From NCBI GenBank assembly GCA_018343915.1, contig JABRWF010000006.1, forward strand, positions 248,001 through 312,000: 64,000 nt of DNA. The letters run 5' to 3'. The translations under genes were made by a program, and so were the position numbers. Of this stretch, positions 38,882 through 50,721 are shown one piece after another. The notes below the pieces were generated by a model. That model was not told where the DNA came from. It was given only the letters and a program-made list of their open reading frames with translations, and made no database searches. Position 1 is the first letter of the stretch, and every line of letters starts with the position of its first letter. The DNA comes from Agroathelia rolfsii (Eukaryota > Basidiomycota > Agaricomycetes > Amylocorticiales > Amylocorticiaceae).

Positions 38882-40128
38882 TCTGTTTCTCACTGTATTG
38901 TACATGTTCTCTGGGATAAGCCTGTACTGTATTGTCATCCATATATTACACGTTCATGATATGTGAATAGCCTTTGAGGCTTTTCCAGAGTTTAGGTGCC
39001 TGCTGCATACCACGGCTACATGAACTTAAAGCTTAACCACGACGTCATCAATAAAAGCGGCGCATCGTTTCATTTTAGTAATTCTGGCACAACTGCATTC
39101 GGTCACTAACCTTCATAGAGCAATGTTGCAAGGTACAAAGAAATGAAGTTTGGAAAGTATCCACGCAACCTTGAAGTGACTTGTGCTTGATAATGCTCTC
39201 CGTTCTCTTTCGACCGTAAATGCCCGGGGCTATGTATAGCAAGGAACTCGGGTGACTTGGTCTTTTAACGGGATTGGTTTTGAAACCGACCGTAGCCTAA
39301 ATTGAACGCATTATGGGCAAACCCCGTCACTCCACTCTCCGATTCAAGGGACCTTGAGGTTTATTGATAGATTCGTGATGTAGCATCACTGGCAGATGTA
39401 TGCGCAGTTCTAGTGAATGACTACTACTATGTATGTTCGTGTAACTGAAACAGATGCATATAACTAATAGCGAAACTAGTGGGATTCCGATATGTGAATT
39501 GGAACACCGGATGTAACTTTTTATCTTGATTTTAGTTTTCTTTGCAACGTTGTCCAGCATCTTACTGTCACGTTGAATGATGGCCTTTCGGGAAGCTTCC
39601 TTGCTTTCCAGTTAATTGAGATCCCTAGTGTCCCCCTCGCTCACGAGCAAAAAAGTAGGTATACTATTGTTGTTACGTTATCTTCGGCTCCAGGCTACAT
39701 TTCCGGTCTCGTGCGTTCTTGCCAGTGAATATCAAACTTTTCTGAGTCGAATTTGTTCGTAATGTGTAATGCTCAGACCAAACGAACATTTGGTCATAAA
39801 AATACGGCAGTATATACATGCCAATAACAGATGATCTTAGCAGAGATCAATTAGTCACATCTGCAGTTCACATAGACCACAACGGTGGTGATCAGGGATC
39901 TGAAGGGTTGCAATCACAATTCAAGTTGTGATCATGTAAAGAGGATCATTAGTTCTGCATGAGCAACAACTTACCCGAGTCACTCTTAGAGATACAATTT
40001 TTTCCCCTTAATCCTATTAGTACCAATCGTGGTGTCTGGATCCGACCAACCAACGTGATCAACCGGCGACGACGGCGAAGGTAAGATGAGTCCGGAAACA
40101 AACTCGCACTTTACATGGATATTGCATC
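38882..40128. other. Intergenic between Rab6 and TAP42, no gene seen
   Basis: Only short frames without protein signatures. The right end must contain the TAP42 promoter. Confidence 0.6.
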
Positions 40129-41633
40129 ATGACAGACAACATCTCTATCTCAGCCTTATTTACAAATGCATTATCCAAGGCCTCACTAGCATACCAAAAG
40201 CCTACTGTTGATGATGAAACTCAGGTCTCTAATAAGCGAGCAGCTTCAAGAAATCAAAATGCACCTTACTCACCTGCCGCCACCTATAGAAACTGATCCA
40301 CGAATCGCTAACAGACTTGCGCAAGCTCAGCTCGCTTCTTGTTTCTCTCTCCATTTTTAGTCCAAACGAAACTTTGGAGGACATTGCATCCAAGGACCTT
40401 GCTTATCTCTCTTTGGATTATGTCCTTGGTGAGGTTGAAAGCCGAGTGAAGACGACGGATCCACAGCAAAGATTGATCCTTCTACGTAGAGGTCAGGTGC
40501 GTTACTGCTGCTCTTGGTCAGTAATCACACTTATCTCACTTCTTGACAGGAGCTTTATAGACGTTTTATTTCAAAGCTGGAAGACTATGAGATTATTCCT
40601 GAGTCGGAACGAGCAATATATGAGAAGAGAGCATCCACGCTATCAGATCCTGCTCAACGGCGGGCTCTCAAAATACAACAATACCAGAAGGAGAAGGAAC
40701 TAAAAGACAAAATTGAGGTTATTAGTGCCCAATAATTATGCATTTACTCGTCCCCTCAACCGATTTATTATAATTAGGTTCTTCGTAGAAGGCCCAGGCA
40801 ACAATCTACGATGACGTCCTACATATCAAATAATTTTGATTTAATATCCTCCCTTCTCCCCGCTTCTGTCTCCGACGAGGAAGATGAAGACTCGGAAAAT
40901 GAGGAGCATCTGCGAGAAATATCACTGGTTCTCTTACGACTCCTGTACACCCAGGCGCAGGCGCAACTGGAAAGCCTCAACGAAGAGTTCAAATTACTCC
41001 AGAGTATGCCCCCTATGCCATCTCACTCACAACTGCACGAAGGCACAGACGGATCGTCTCCTCAAAGACTTCATAAACGCAAAGACGATAACGATGATAC
41101 CTGGAGATTAGATAAGCCATCATCTAATCTCAAGGATGGTCCTTTACTCGACCCTTCTGGCAAGGTCTGTTATAAATTCGAACTGTCATTATCTCTGGTA
41201 TATATCAACGCAATATCTTCATTTAGCCCTTGCGACCATTTACAATACTTGGTTCCAATGCTACAGAACGCGTGCGCCTGCAATCACAAGTGTTTGGACC
41301 TGGGTACAATCTACCTACTATGTCCGTCGACGAGTATTTAGAAGTCGAGCGCCAGCGCGGGAAATTCATATCAGGCGGGGGGTGCGTGCTTATTATCTCC
41401 TTTACGCTTTTTCATGCGCATATATCGACTGTTAATTTTATTTTATTTTATTTCGCAGACCGCCTTCAGCTGAACAACCAACAAGTTCTGAACAGCTTGC
41501 CATCGATGCCGAGCAAGACGGAACTTCTTTTGGGGACGAAAAAACAGAAGAGAAAAGAAAGAAGGATGAAGACTGGGCAAAGTTTACGGATGTAAATCCA
41601 CGTGGAGCAGGGAACACAATGAATCGCGGATAA
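40129..41633 (+). CDS. TAP42: TAP42/alpha4 (IGBP1) family, PP2A-associated TOR pathway protein
   Basis: TAP42 binds the catalytic subunits of PP2A-type phosphatases and links them to TOR signalling. The start at 40129 reads MTDNISISALFTNALSKAS. Exons continue with QEQLQEIKMHL, LEDIASKDLAYLSLDYVLGE and RLILLRRGQ, then ELYRRFISKLEDYEIIPES and a long Glu-rich helical exon (EISLVLLRLLYTQAQAQLES). Next are LRPFTILGSNATERVRLQ and FGPGYNLPTMSVDEYLEVE. The last exon reads EEKRKKDEDWAKFTDVNPRG and ends GAGNTMNRG at 41631-41633; this C-terminal block is a family hallmark. About seven exons, short introns. A truncated, diverged inverted copy lies at 55253-56019. Confidence 0.92.
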
Positions 41634-42048
41634 CTTCCCGTAATTTAGTTGGAGGCGCATATTCTTGATTTATGTACATCGAAAAGATTTTCTCCAAGTA
41701 TGGTCAAGAGAGAGACAATAATGGAGCTGTCTCTTGAATGGAGAACGCAAACTGATTGTTCTATGCGATTCCATCGGCCAATCCTACGTAGGCCAATGAG
41801 TACGGATCTGATTGTTCACATAATAAGCAGTTTTCAATCACGTTATTTGAATAGGAATTGACAACGGAGGGAGCAACTAAAATACATGCTATTCAAATCG
41901 TGCCAGCCATGGACCTGCATGCAAGGCATTGTCCAACATATACGATAAAAAAAAGGAAGAGATAATAAATTCATAAGACCGAAAAGCTAGGCGAATGCTT
42001 CAAATTTAACTGATGTATACGCGATTAAGGAATTTAATCGCATTACCT
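41634..42048. other. Intergenic between convergent TAP42 and FunK1, no gene seen
   Basis: 3' flanks of two convergent genes. It does not visibly match the corresponding stretch on the right side of the inverted duplication (53737-54223). Confidence 0.6.
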
Positions 42049-44908
42049 TCAGTCCTTTTTCTGATCTCTCCGCTGAAGCCTCATAATATGGCGATCAAAA
42101 ACGTCAATGACCGACTTGATTATGATCCAAGGATCAGGCCTCGTGTTCTCATCAGGGCCGGTGAATATCTTGATATATCTGAGCCTGGCATCAGGAGTAT
42201 AGATTTCGTTATCTAAGATGTTAGCAAATTCCACAATGGGATCTACTGCGTCCAGAGACCACACATTAGCAAGGTCCTCTACGTCTGTCTTTGATGCACC
42301 ACGAGTCAAAAGCAAAACTTTTCTCATTCCAAGCTTGAAGGAGTCGCTAGTCGATAAATCTGCGGCGAGGTCTCTGGCTGACTCATTTCTATGCTGTCCA
42401 GGCTCCGTATGATTTACGACGACCCATAAAAAGACCCAGAAGAATGACTCTAAATCATTCAAATAAGTGTGTGGGGTTGTCACTTTTTCTTTGAGCAAAA
42501 GCAAAGCGGACATAAATGTCAGTGTACCCTAGCAGAAAAACATCAATGAGACCAAGCCGAATTTCAATCAAGGAACAAAAATCACCGTTCGTTGTGCACC
42601 ACGAGCAATGTTCTCCGGCCGAAAGGCATCAACGGTAAATTCAAAATCAGAAAGCCTTCCAATGGACATTTGAGGATTTTTTCCTGATCTGTATCGCATC
42701 TTGACATAGTCTTCCAGTGATTCGACTCTGGTTATAGTTGATATAATTTAGATATCCCCTTTGGATTGATAACAGTCACAGCTCTTACTCTGTCAATTCT
42801 TCCTCGATCGGGAACTCATAGGCTGACATGAATTGATAGTCGTCTTCTTGCATTTCTGCACGGCATCGCTTCGAGCGAAGATTTGTAGTCGGCCCTGTCT
42901 TCTTTGGGTTTTTTGGGTCCTTCAAGATGTCGCACAAAACGTTGCCTAGACTAACGTCTCGATGAATCTTGCCTTTCTTGACGACATGGGCATATCCTGC
43001 TCATTTCGCACGTCAGTCACCCGGTCAACATAGATACTAGTCAGTTTACTCGCCAACGATAGCATCTCTGAGTACAATCAGTAAATGTACAAATCGCTCG
43101 ATGCGCCATAGGGTAGTCCCCTCAAGCATTTGTACGACATCTTTTTGCCTCTCTTCTAGACGATATGGTCTCTTTCTACGAGCCTCGCTCGCCCCTCGCC
43201 TGAGTATATCACTAGCTTTGGATTGACCTGGCTCAGACATTTTTTCGCAGATGGCGAGATACTCAGCATCTGATAATCCGGGGAAAAAATATTTCTGGAA
43301 TGGTGAATCTGCTAGTGCCATATCTTCCAGAGTCGTCAATCGACCCTTGTCGCTCCAGAGACACTGCACTACACCCTCGTTGCCGGCAAATTCGAAAAGA
43401 CTATCGGCCTCGTGAGGACGTGACACTGGCCTCCATATCATTTTCGTTGCACAGCACTCGCTAGGGTCATGTACTTTTCCTACCCGCAGCACGGTTGTGG
43501 CACGACCGAGTAAGCATTTGCGCTGGCAAAGAACCTCGAGCACCTGCCAGTCAGCGTTGTTGTGGTAGAATCGGAGTTCCCGCACTACCTCACGATCGCC
43601 GGGCTCTCCTGTGGGGGCTGGAGACCAGGAAAAACGAGTATCATACCCAAATTCCTTTGCGTCTAGAGAGAAGAGTCCGATAGCAGCTTCGACAAATTTA
43701 ACCAAATCTGTCCTGAGATTGATAGGTGCAGAGTGGGTAATCTTGGCGCGGTCAAACAGAACAAATGTCGCCTCTTCGCCGCAGATTGCCAACGAATAAA
43801 TATGATCGCGGTACAGCTGATGAGAGTATGTAGCGCGAGCATAACGAGCTAGCTGGAGAAGCGCTTCGCCAAGCTGACTAGGCCTTCTCTTGCATTCGCA
43901 GAAGAACTCGACATCCATCCAGTGGAAGTTTGACTTTCCCTCGTGGTCTGCTGGATCCGCCTGGACGAGGTCGGGGGACGTCTCGCTGTCGTGAATATCG
44001 TCGGCCCACATGTTGCGTGCGTGCTCGTCGACAATCGGTCTTAGCTTGGGTCGGAAGTGGTTCGGAGTAAACGCAACCTCGTTAATCGTGTTCAACAGCT
44101 TGACGATCGTGGCATACATCCCGCTTTCGTTCTGACCAAAACCACTCAAGTCAATGGATAGTCTCTTTTCCTTCTCTCCCTCATCTTCAGGATTGACATA
44201 TTGAAAGAAGGTATCTTGCTCGAGCTGGTGAATGAGACGTCGGAGCTTTGCTTTGTCAGAGACAGCCAGCTGCTCTGAGCAGAAATCATGAGAAAGGTAT
44301 ACGGCGCCATGAATCTCGGCCCGGAGCAGCTTCTCCATTTCTTCCCTTGTCATAGGCTTACCACGTATCTTGGCATTGTGCTCGAGCGTTCCTTCATCAG
44401 CCGTTGTCGACAATGTCCTAGAGGCCTTCACCGCGGATGTGGTATGATAAACCTGGTCCGTTGTTGACACGAGCGACGCAGTTGATTGCTTGTAAGGCGT
44501 GTCTGGGGCTATTGAGCCCCTATTGATAAATGCGGCGCTCTCAGACCTAGCGCGGTCCGCGATGGGAGAAGGAGGAGGGAGAAAAGGTACAGCACGAGGC
44601 ATGACGTTCAAGGATGTGGCGTGGTGCCCAGTAGATCTCTGCCCGGAAGTACCAGAAGCCCTTCTGGATCGTGGGGTAGTGGGCTTTCTAGAGGAGGTGG
44701 AAGAATGTGGCGGGTCAAATAAGCCTCTGGAGCGGGTGAACATAGTTCGCTTAGAAGGAGAGGCGGTAGGTGGAGACTCGATCGAGGTTCTGGAATGTGA
44801 GTTACGGGTAGACCTCCTGGGAGTAGAAACAGCAGGCGCAGACTGCATGGATTTCTGTCGCTTAGACATCGAGCGCAGCTCCATTGTCGAAGATCGTTTC
44901 TCAGCCAT
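42049..44908 (-). CDS. Fungal-type protein kinase (FunK1), copy 1, apparently intact
   Basis: FunK1 kinases are a large family expanded in mushrooms and relatives; substrates are mostly unknown. The first exon starts at 44908 (MAEKRSSTMELRSMSKRQKS), with a Ser/Arg/Pro-rich region of about 110 residues. It then has DVEFFCECKRRPSQ, LLQLARYARATYSHQLYRDH and FVLFDRAKITHSAP, the conserved N-terminal FunK1 block, and ends at the intron after RDAIVG. The next exons give AHVVKKGKIHRDVSLGNVL (HRD catalytic loop, with Ser-Leu-Gly-Asn as usual in FunK1), FEFTVDAFRPENIARGAQRT, TGTLTFMSALLLL and THTYLNDLESFFWVFLWVVV. It ends RDQKKD at 42049-42051. All introns are short. Its 5' 1.6 kb lies inside the left palindrome arm. 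Confidence 0.88.
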
Positions 44909-45332
44909 GGTGTTATGTCAGTAGTGCTGTGGTGCTCAACGATACTGATCAGTGACGCCACAACAAAATATATCAGTTTGCCTGTGACAATAGATAATCG
45001 GTGAGTGTTATAATGATGAGAGAGGATGATTGATACTATACTGAGGGTTTTTTAAGTAACAGACTTGTGTATGATGCTAGGAGAGAGGTTGAGGCAATAG
45101 GTGTTGTGTCGTGAGCTGGGACCAACATACGTGCAGCAGCCACAGCTGGCTTTATAGGCAGCCACAGTCTCTGTCACATGTGCGCGCGCATCACGTGAAG
45201 AATGCGTTACTAGAAAAGGCAGCTAGTGGGACGGAAGCAGATTGTAAATTTGGCGGTGTGCCACTCGTCTTTGTGCGCATTTGTTTTATTCTCACTGACA
45301 ACCCATGTTACATAGTGCAAATAACCAAATTC
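43330..45332. repeat. Left arm (2,003 bp) of a large palindrome
   Basis: This stretch reappears in reverse complement at 45483-46109 plus 51076-52451 (627 + 1,376 = 2,003 bp), once the copia insert and one copy of its target duplication are left out. The arms have the same length, and I found one mismatch, close to the centre (GAATTTGG against GAATTTAG). It covers the 5' 1,579 coding bases of FunK1 and its promoter. Confidence 0.9.
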
Positions 45333-45482
45333 GCTGTATTCATCTCGAATTAAATTTATGAGTATTTTTTCTTAAAGATATTAATGCTTAAGATTGACTA
45401 CATACTATAGAAAAAATGTTTTGGGCAAAGAAAAGTCTGGTGAAGCTGTAGAGAATCTGGAAATCAAGAATTGTTAGTGCAT
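45333..45482. other. 150-bp palindrome spacer
   Basis: Unique sequence between the two arms, AT-rich. It and the arm tips form the common upstream region of the two divergent FunK1 copies (start codons 44908 and 45907, 998 bp apart). Confidence 0.85.
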
Positions 45483-46109
45483 GAATTTAGTTATTTGCAC
45501 TATGTAACATGGGTTGTCAGTGAGAATAAAACAAATGCGCACAAAGACGAGTGGCACACCGCCAAATTTACAATCTGCTTCCGTCCCACTAGCTGCCTTT
45601 TCTAGTAACGCATTCTTCACGTGATGCGCGCGCACATGTGACAGAGACTGTGGCTGCCTATAAAGCCAGCTGTGGCTGCTGCACGTATGTTGGTCCCAGC
45701 TCACGACACAACACCTATTGCCTCAACCTCTCTCCTAGCATCATACACAAGTCTGTTACTTAAAAAACCCTCAGTATAGTATCAATCATCCTCTCTCATC
45801 ATTATAACACTCACCGATTATCTATTGTCACAGGCAAACTGATATATTTTGTTGTGGCGTCACTGATCAGTATCGTTGAGCACCACAGCACTACTGACAT
45901 AACACCATGGCTGAGAAACGATCTTCGACAATGGAGCTGCGCTCGATGTCTAAGCGACAGAAATCCATGCAGTCTGCGCCTGCTGTTTCTACTCCCAGGA
46001 GGTCTACCCGTAACTCACATTCCAGAACCTCGATCGAGTCTCCACCTACCGCCTCTCCTTCTAAGCGAACTATGTTCACCCGCTCCAGAGGCTTATTTGA
46101 CCCGCCACA
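45483..46109. repeat. Right palindrome arm, inner part
   Basis: Reverse complement of 44706-45332. It ends at the copia insertion with target duplication CCACA at 46105-46109. Confidence 0.9.
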
Positions 46110-46454
46110 TATTAAATTTGCTAACACCAATATTAAACTTCAGTTATTATTGTAAGAACTCTAGTATATACCTAACACCAATATTAACTAGAGGAGGTAA
46201 TGAGCATAAGAATGAAAATAGGAATGTAAAACAATATACGTACACTTCAGTTATTATTGTAAGAACTGAAGTGTGTTGAAGGGTAGCAGCGGTGATGATG
46301 TGTCTAAGGTCACATGATCACCGGAAGTATATCAGTATGTACAGTATGCGTGCGGAGTAAAGGTAGGGGAGTAATATGACAGGATATAGAATGTATCATA
46401 GACATGATGAGTATGCGGATGAAATAAAATGTCCTTACTGCTTGTATCACAATA
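46110..46454 (-). repeat. 3' LTR of the full-length copia element
   Basis: 345 bp. On the minus strand it begins TATTGTGATAC and ends GCAAATTTAATA. It contains a perfect 11-bp-stem hairpin (ACACTTCAGTT / AACTGAAGTGT) at 46242-46274 and a second, partial copy of that segment near 46132-46162. Confidence 0.93.
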
Positions 46455-46461
46455 CTCCCCC

Positions 46462-49400
46462 TCAAGCAGTATTCAGTCCAATGAGACACCTGAAGTAATT
46501 GAGTTTCGACTGCGGGAGCGCCTTTGTGAACAAATCCGCCGCCATCTCGTTGGTGCTCAGGTAGACCAGGTCGAGCGCGCCAGCCTCGATTGCCTCACGG
46601 ATGTTATGGTAACGGATGTCGATGTGCTTGGTCCGTGCACTATATAATCCGTTGCGAGCGAGTTTGATGGCAGCCTGGTTGTCACATAGCAAGGTGGCGG
46701 TGATGTGCCCATGTTCATGGTTGGTTAGTTCACGAAGGAGGGACCGGAGCCAGGTAAGCTCGCGGTATGCGTCCGATGCAGCAATATACTCGGCCTCGCA
46801 GGTAGATAGGGCGATTAGCGGTTGACAACGCGATGACCAGCTAATGGCGGCGCCTCCATACATGAAAACGGCACCAGAGATTGAGTGCCGGTCTTCCTGG
46901 CCAGCCCAGTCAGCATCCGTGTATGCAACGAGTCCCTCGTGGTGTTCCGCGCTATAGGTGAGTGCAAGATCACGCGTAGCCTTGAGGTAACGGATGAGAC
47001 GTCGGAGAGCTTGCCAGTGTGCGTGTGACGGGTTAGAGAGGACGCGGGTGAGTTGGGACATCGCAAATGCAATGTCTGGGCGCGTTCCAACGGCGGCGTA
47101 CATGGTAGACCCAACAAGTGTTGCATATGGTTTGTCTTGCATGTATTCGCGGTCGTCATGTGTGGTGTTGCGTGCGCTGAGTCGTGTGAACGGATCCATG
47201 GGGACTGAGACGGTGTAACTGTCTATCATGCGCGCGCGGTCGATGATTTGGTCGATATACGCCGTTTGTTTCATGGTGAGACGACGGTTGTGACGGTCGC
47301 GGTGGATTTCGTAACCCAGGAGGAATCGGACCTCTCCAAGGTCACTAAGTTTGTACGCATTGCTGAGTTGTTTCTTGAAGCTCAGCATGAGCTCAAGTGA
47401 GGATGTGGCAATGGTGCAGTCATCAACATGCACAGCAACGACGATTGTGAATTCGGGGGTGATCTTGAGAAAGACAGCGGGGTCGTACCCCAAGCGTGTT
47501 AGCCCGAGACTCTCAAAGAGAGCTCGTACCTTCTTGTACCATTCGTGCCCTGCCTGCTTCAAGCCATACAAGGCCTTCTTTAGCCGCCAGACAAAATGGG
47601 GCTTTTCGGGAGATACAAAACCGTCAGGTTGACGCATGTAGACCGTGTCTTCAAGCTCGGCGTTGAGATACGCATTCTTGAAATCGATTTGGTGAAGCTC
47701 GAGGTCGTCAATAGCCGCAATAGCCAAGATAAGTCTGAGGGAAGCGGGACGAGCAGTAGGAGCGGCAGTTTCATTAAAATCAATGCCAGGAATCTGGCTG
47801 AAACCTTGTGCACATAGACGGGCTTTGTATTTGACAATGTTGTTGTTTTTGTCGCGCTTACGTCGTAGAGCCCAAGTGTTGCCAACTACATTGGCTCCTT
47901 TTGGCCTCTCAACTAGTTCGAATGTCTCTGTTCGTCTTAATGCATCTAGCTCGGCTTCGCATGCTTCAATCCACTGTTCTCGATCTGCTCCTGCAAGGGC
48001 TTGTCTGAAACTCGGTTCATCACCCGCCATTGCCGCTAGAGCAATTGCATCAGGCGCATCAATCTCGTTATCGTCGATGATCCATTCGTCAGTATCCTCG
48101 TAAATTAGAGCTGCCTGGGCGACTGCCTTGGCTTTAGTCTTTGGTTTGCTGGCGTCGCTGACTGTGAATTGAGCAGGTGGTTTGCTAATGCGTTCGCTGC
48201 GTCGAGGTGCCGGTACTTCGGGTATTTTAATTACCGGTACCGTTGCTATGTCAGCTGATTTATTGGATGTAGGTGACGGTGGTAGGGGTATTGACGTTGG
48301 CTCTGTTGCTGCTGGTGCGTTCGGAGTCTCTGCTTTCCTGGCTAGCTTCCCAGTGTGAACGTCATCGTTGGAAACACTACTTAGCTCCCCCTCAACGTGT
48401 ATGGTCACAGTAGGGCGCTCGAACAGCACGTTTCGCTCGATTGAGATCTTATGGCTCAGGGGCCAGTAGATGCGGTGCCCCTTGCTTTCAACGTCCCAGC
48501 CTAGCCATCTCCCCGCCATTGACCTCGCTTCCAATTTACCCACACCCTCCTGCTTCACCCATGCCACCTCATCAAATCGCCGTAGTTGTGACAGGTCAGG
48601 TTTCTGTCCTGTTGCTCTTTCGTATGGTGTTGTTCCAGCAGTCTGCGCGGTGGTTGTTCGATTTCGTAGCCAGATCACATGCCGCATAGCCTCTGCCCAG
48701 AGGAACTGCGGTAAACTGGCATCGAGGAGCATTGCACGCATGTGCTCTCCTAGCGTACGGTTTAGGCGTTCAGCCTTGCCGTTTTGAGGTGACGAATCAT
48801 GCACAGCAAGTCGACGTATGGTGCCAGCAGCTGCAAGGTGCTTGTTGAACTCGGTGCTTGTGTACTCTCCCCCTCGATCAGATTGGAATTCTTTGATGTT
48901 GGGAGCATCGCGTTGAACCTTGGCCCAGGCTTCGTAAGTCTTGTATTTGTCGAACGTCTCTGATTTTGCCGGTATAAAATAGATCATCGCCTCATCCGTA
49001 TAGTCATCGATGAATGAGCACATATACGACTTTCCACCCAATGACTTCACTTGTGAAGGTCCCCAAACATCGCTATGGACACGTTCACCATACCGCTTGC
49101 ATGGTGCACTCAATCGTTCATCCGGATAGGGTTCCTTAGCGTGTTTAGCCTGCATGCATGCAGTGCATGTTGGTAAATCGTTATCGATTAGCTCGATCCC
49201 TTCAACAATTCCATCTTTAACCATCTTTCGCAGGGCATTTACACCAGCATGGCCCATACGTCGGTGAAACTCCTTCATGGTTAGGCGAGTCCTTGGCATA
49301 GCCGCCATTGCAACAGCGGGAGGTGAATTGTTCCTGTCCACTGGCATGGTCTCGATATGGTATAGACCGTCCTTCTCGGGGACTCGGATGATGTGTTCGT

Positions 49401-50721
49401 CTGATGGTGAGTAAATGTGGGCAGCGCGATCAGCCTCAAATCGAACAGAGAATTTTGCCTTTGTCATTGCGCTAATTGACACAAGTGCAAAAGGCATCGA
49501 TGGTGCGTGCAGCACCTTGCGGAGTCGTAAGACAACACTTCCGGCCTCCGTCTTTGTGCGAACGGGCACTTCGCCCTCACCGATGGCATGGAAGGTTCCA
49601 CCATTGGCAGATGTGATTGGCATTGGGGGAATCTCTTGGTACGTCACGAAGTTCTCTCGCTTTGGCTCCAGGTGTCGTGATGCTCCTGAGTCCAGAATTC
49701 GCACGCCTATATGTTTGGTCACCGCTGATTTCGAAACCGCTGAGAAGCTTGTTGCCACTGCAAACGCATACTCGTTCTCGTTCTCGCCGTTGTCACTAGG
49801 TTCAACACCTACAACGGCGACATTGGCTGACACGTTGCCTTTCGACCTCGATTTCAATTTCCATTTTGGACCCTGGCCTTCCTGTCCTCCCCCTTTTGCC
49901 CAACATCTTTCCTTTGAATGCCCTGGTCGCCCACAGTTCTGGCATCCAGGGGAGTTCACTAATGGCTTTGCAAATGATGACGAGTGTGAGTGCGCAGCTA
50001 GTGCTGTTGTTGGAGGTGGCAATGCTGTTTTCTTTTGCAATGCCTGATCGTCCTGGGCGAACCTCCGAAGTGCTCGTATGATGTCGGATGAGGTTAGGGG
50101 GATCTTGTTCTCTCGTTGATTTGAGCGGTATGATCTGATGGATTCATGGTAGGAAGGTGGCATAGCTAGCATAATTGCCACCGCGTATTCCTTGTCTCCT
50201 ATTGATCCCCCTGAGTGAGCTAACTTCTCTCGTAGTCGCTGCATCTCGTCGATTATGGTGCGTGGATCATCGCCCTCGACACCGGTCATGCCATGGATCT
50301 GTCGTAGATAGACACCATGGACAAGTTCGTCGTCCTCGCTAAACCTGTTCTTGAGGTATGTCCACATTTCAGCTGCTGTTGAGCAGTTGACCATGTTGAT
50401 CTGTAGGACCTCGGGTATTGTCTGGTATAGCACCGTGCGGACGCTTTCGTCCTTGCGTTCCCACTCATCGTATTTTGTCTCGTGAGCATAAAGCTCGGCT
50501 TCAGTAGGCTCGATATTTCTACCGTCCTCTCCTTTGTGTGCTGAGGGGGTCTTAGGGGGGGCTTCACGACCATCAAGGTAGCGTTTTAACCCTTGCGCGG
50601 TTACATAGGAGGTAAGCTGTCGAGAATACAGCATCCAGTTTTCGCCGTCTTCATCAAGTTTGGTGATACGGAGAGGTGTTGAGTCGGTGCTGGTGGGTGC
50701 GGAAGCGGTTGAGGAGCTCAT
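46462..50721 (-). CDS. Copia gag-pol polyprotein, single open frame of 1,419 codons
   Basis: One uninterrupted frame covers gag and pol. Gag occupies residues 1 to about 300, with a CCHC zinc knuckle CQNCGRPGHSKERCW (260-274). The protease site DSGAS is at 344-348. Integrase has the HHCC zinc region (HRRMGHAG ... CTACMQAKH) and the DDE residues in HSDVWGP, SDRGGEY and NGKAERLN. Reverse transcriptase begins around WALRRKRDKNNNIVKYKARL and holds the HVDD catalytic pair. RNase H has YTDADWAG, STCEAEYIA, DNQAAIKLA and TKHIDIRYHNIRE. The C-terminus is ADLFTKALPQSKLNYFRCLI. No internal stop or frameshift is seen and all catalytic residues I can check are present, so the element may be active. The ATG lies inside the primer-binding site. 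Confidence 0.96.
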   Translation of the reverse strand: MSSSTASAPTSTDSTPLRITKLDEDGENWMLYSRQLTSYVTAQGLKRYLDGREAPPKTPSAHKGEDGRNIEPTEAELYAHETKYDEWERKDESVRTVLYQTIPEVLQINMVNCSTAAEMWTYLKNRFSEDDELVHGVYLRQIHGMTGVEGDDPRTIIDEMQRLREKLAHSGGSIGDKEYAVAIMLAMPPSYHESIRSYRSNQRENKIPLTSSDIIRALRRFAQDDQALQKKTALPPPTTALAAHSHSSSFAKPLVNSPGCQNCGRPGHSKERCWAKGGGQEGQGPKWKLKSRSKGNVSANVAVVGVEPSDNGENENEYAFAVATSFSAVSKSAVTKHIGVRILDSGASRHLEPKRENFVTYQEIPPMPITSANGGTFHAIGEGEVPVRTKTEAGSVVLRLRKVLHAPSMPFALVSISAMTKAKFSVRFEADRAAHIYSPSDEHIIRVPEKDGLYHIETMPVDRNNSPPAVAMAAMPRTRLTMKEFHRRMGHAGVNALRKMVKDGIVEGIELIDNDLPTCTACMQAKHAKEPYPDERLSAPCKRYGERVHSDVWGPSQVKSLGGKSYMCSFIDDYTDEAMIYFIPAKSETFDKYKTYEAWAKVQRDAPNIKEFQSDRGGEYTSTEFNKHLAAAGTIRRLAVHDSSPQNGKAERLNRTLGEHMRAMLLDASLPQFLWAEAMRHVIWLRNRTTTAQTAGTTPYERATGQKPDLSQLRRFDEVAWVKQEGVGKLEARSMAGRWLGWDVESKGHRIYWPLSHKISIERNVLFERPTVTIHVEGELSSVSNDDVHTGKLARKAETPNAPAATEPTSIPLPPSPTSNKSADIATVPVIKIPEVPAPRRSERISKPPAQFTVSDASKPKTKAKAVAQAALIYEDTDEWIIDDNEIDAPDAIALAAMAGDEPSFRQALAGADREQWIEACEAELDALRRTETFELVERPKGANVVGNTWALRRKRDKNNNIVKYKARLCAQGFSQIPGIDFNETAAPTARPASLRLILAIAAIDDLELHQIDFKNAYLNAELEDTVYMRQPDGFVSPEKPHFVWRLKKALYGLKQAGHEWYKKVRALFESLGLTRLGYDPAVFLKITPEFTIVVAVHVDDCTIATSSLELMLSFKKQLSNAYKLSDLGEVRFLLGYEIHRDRHNRRLTMKQTAYIDQIIDRARMIDSYTVSVPMDPFTRLSARNTTHDDREYMQDKPYATLVGSTMYAAVGTRPDIAFAMSQLTRVLSNPSHAHWQALRRLIRYLKATRDLALTYSAEHHEGLVAYTDADWAGQEDRHSISGAVFMYGGAAISWSSRCQPLIALSTCEAEYIAASDAYRELTWLRSLLRELTNHEHGHITATLLCDNQAAIKLARNGLYSARTKHIDIRYHNIREAIEAGALDLVYLSTNEMAADLFTKALPQSKLNYFRCLIGLNTA

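Noticed and set aside
45111..45704. Matching 80- and 76-codon frames on both sides of 45400 as real small genes
   Set aside because: They are the same promoter sequence read on both palindrome arms, with no sign of selection for a protein.
49415..50047. 210-codon plus-strand frame within the copia element
   Set aside because: Shadow of the gag-pol frame on the opposite strand.
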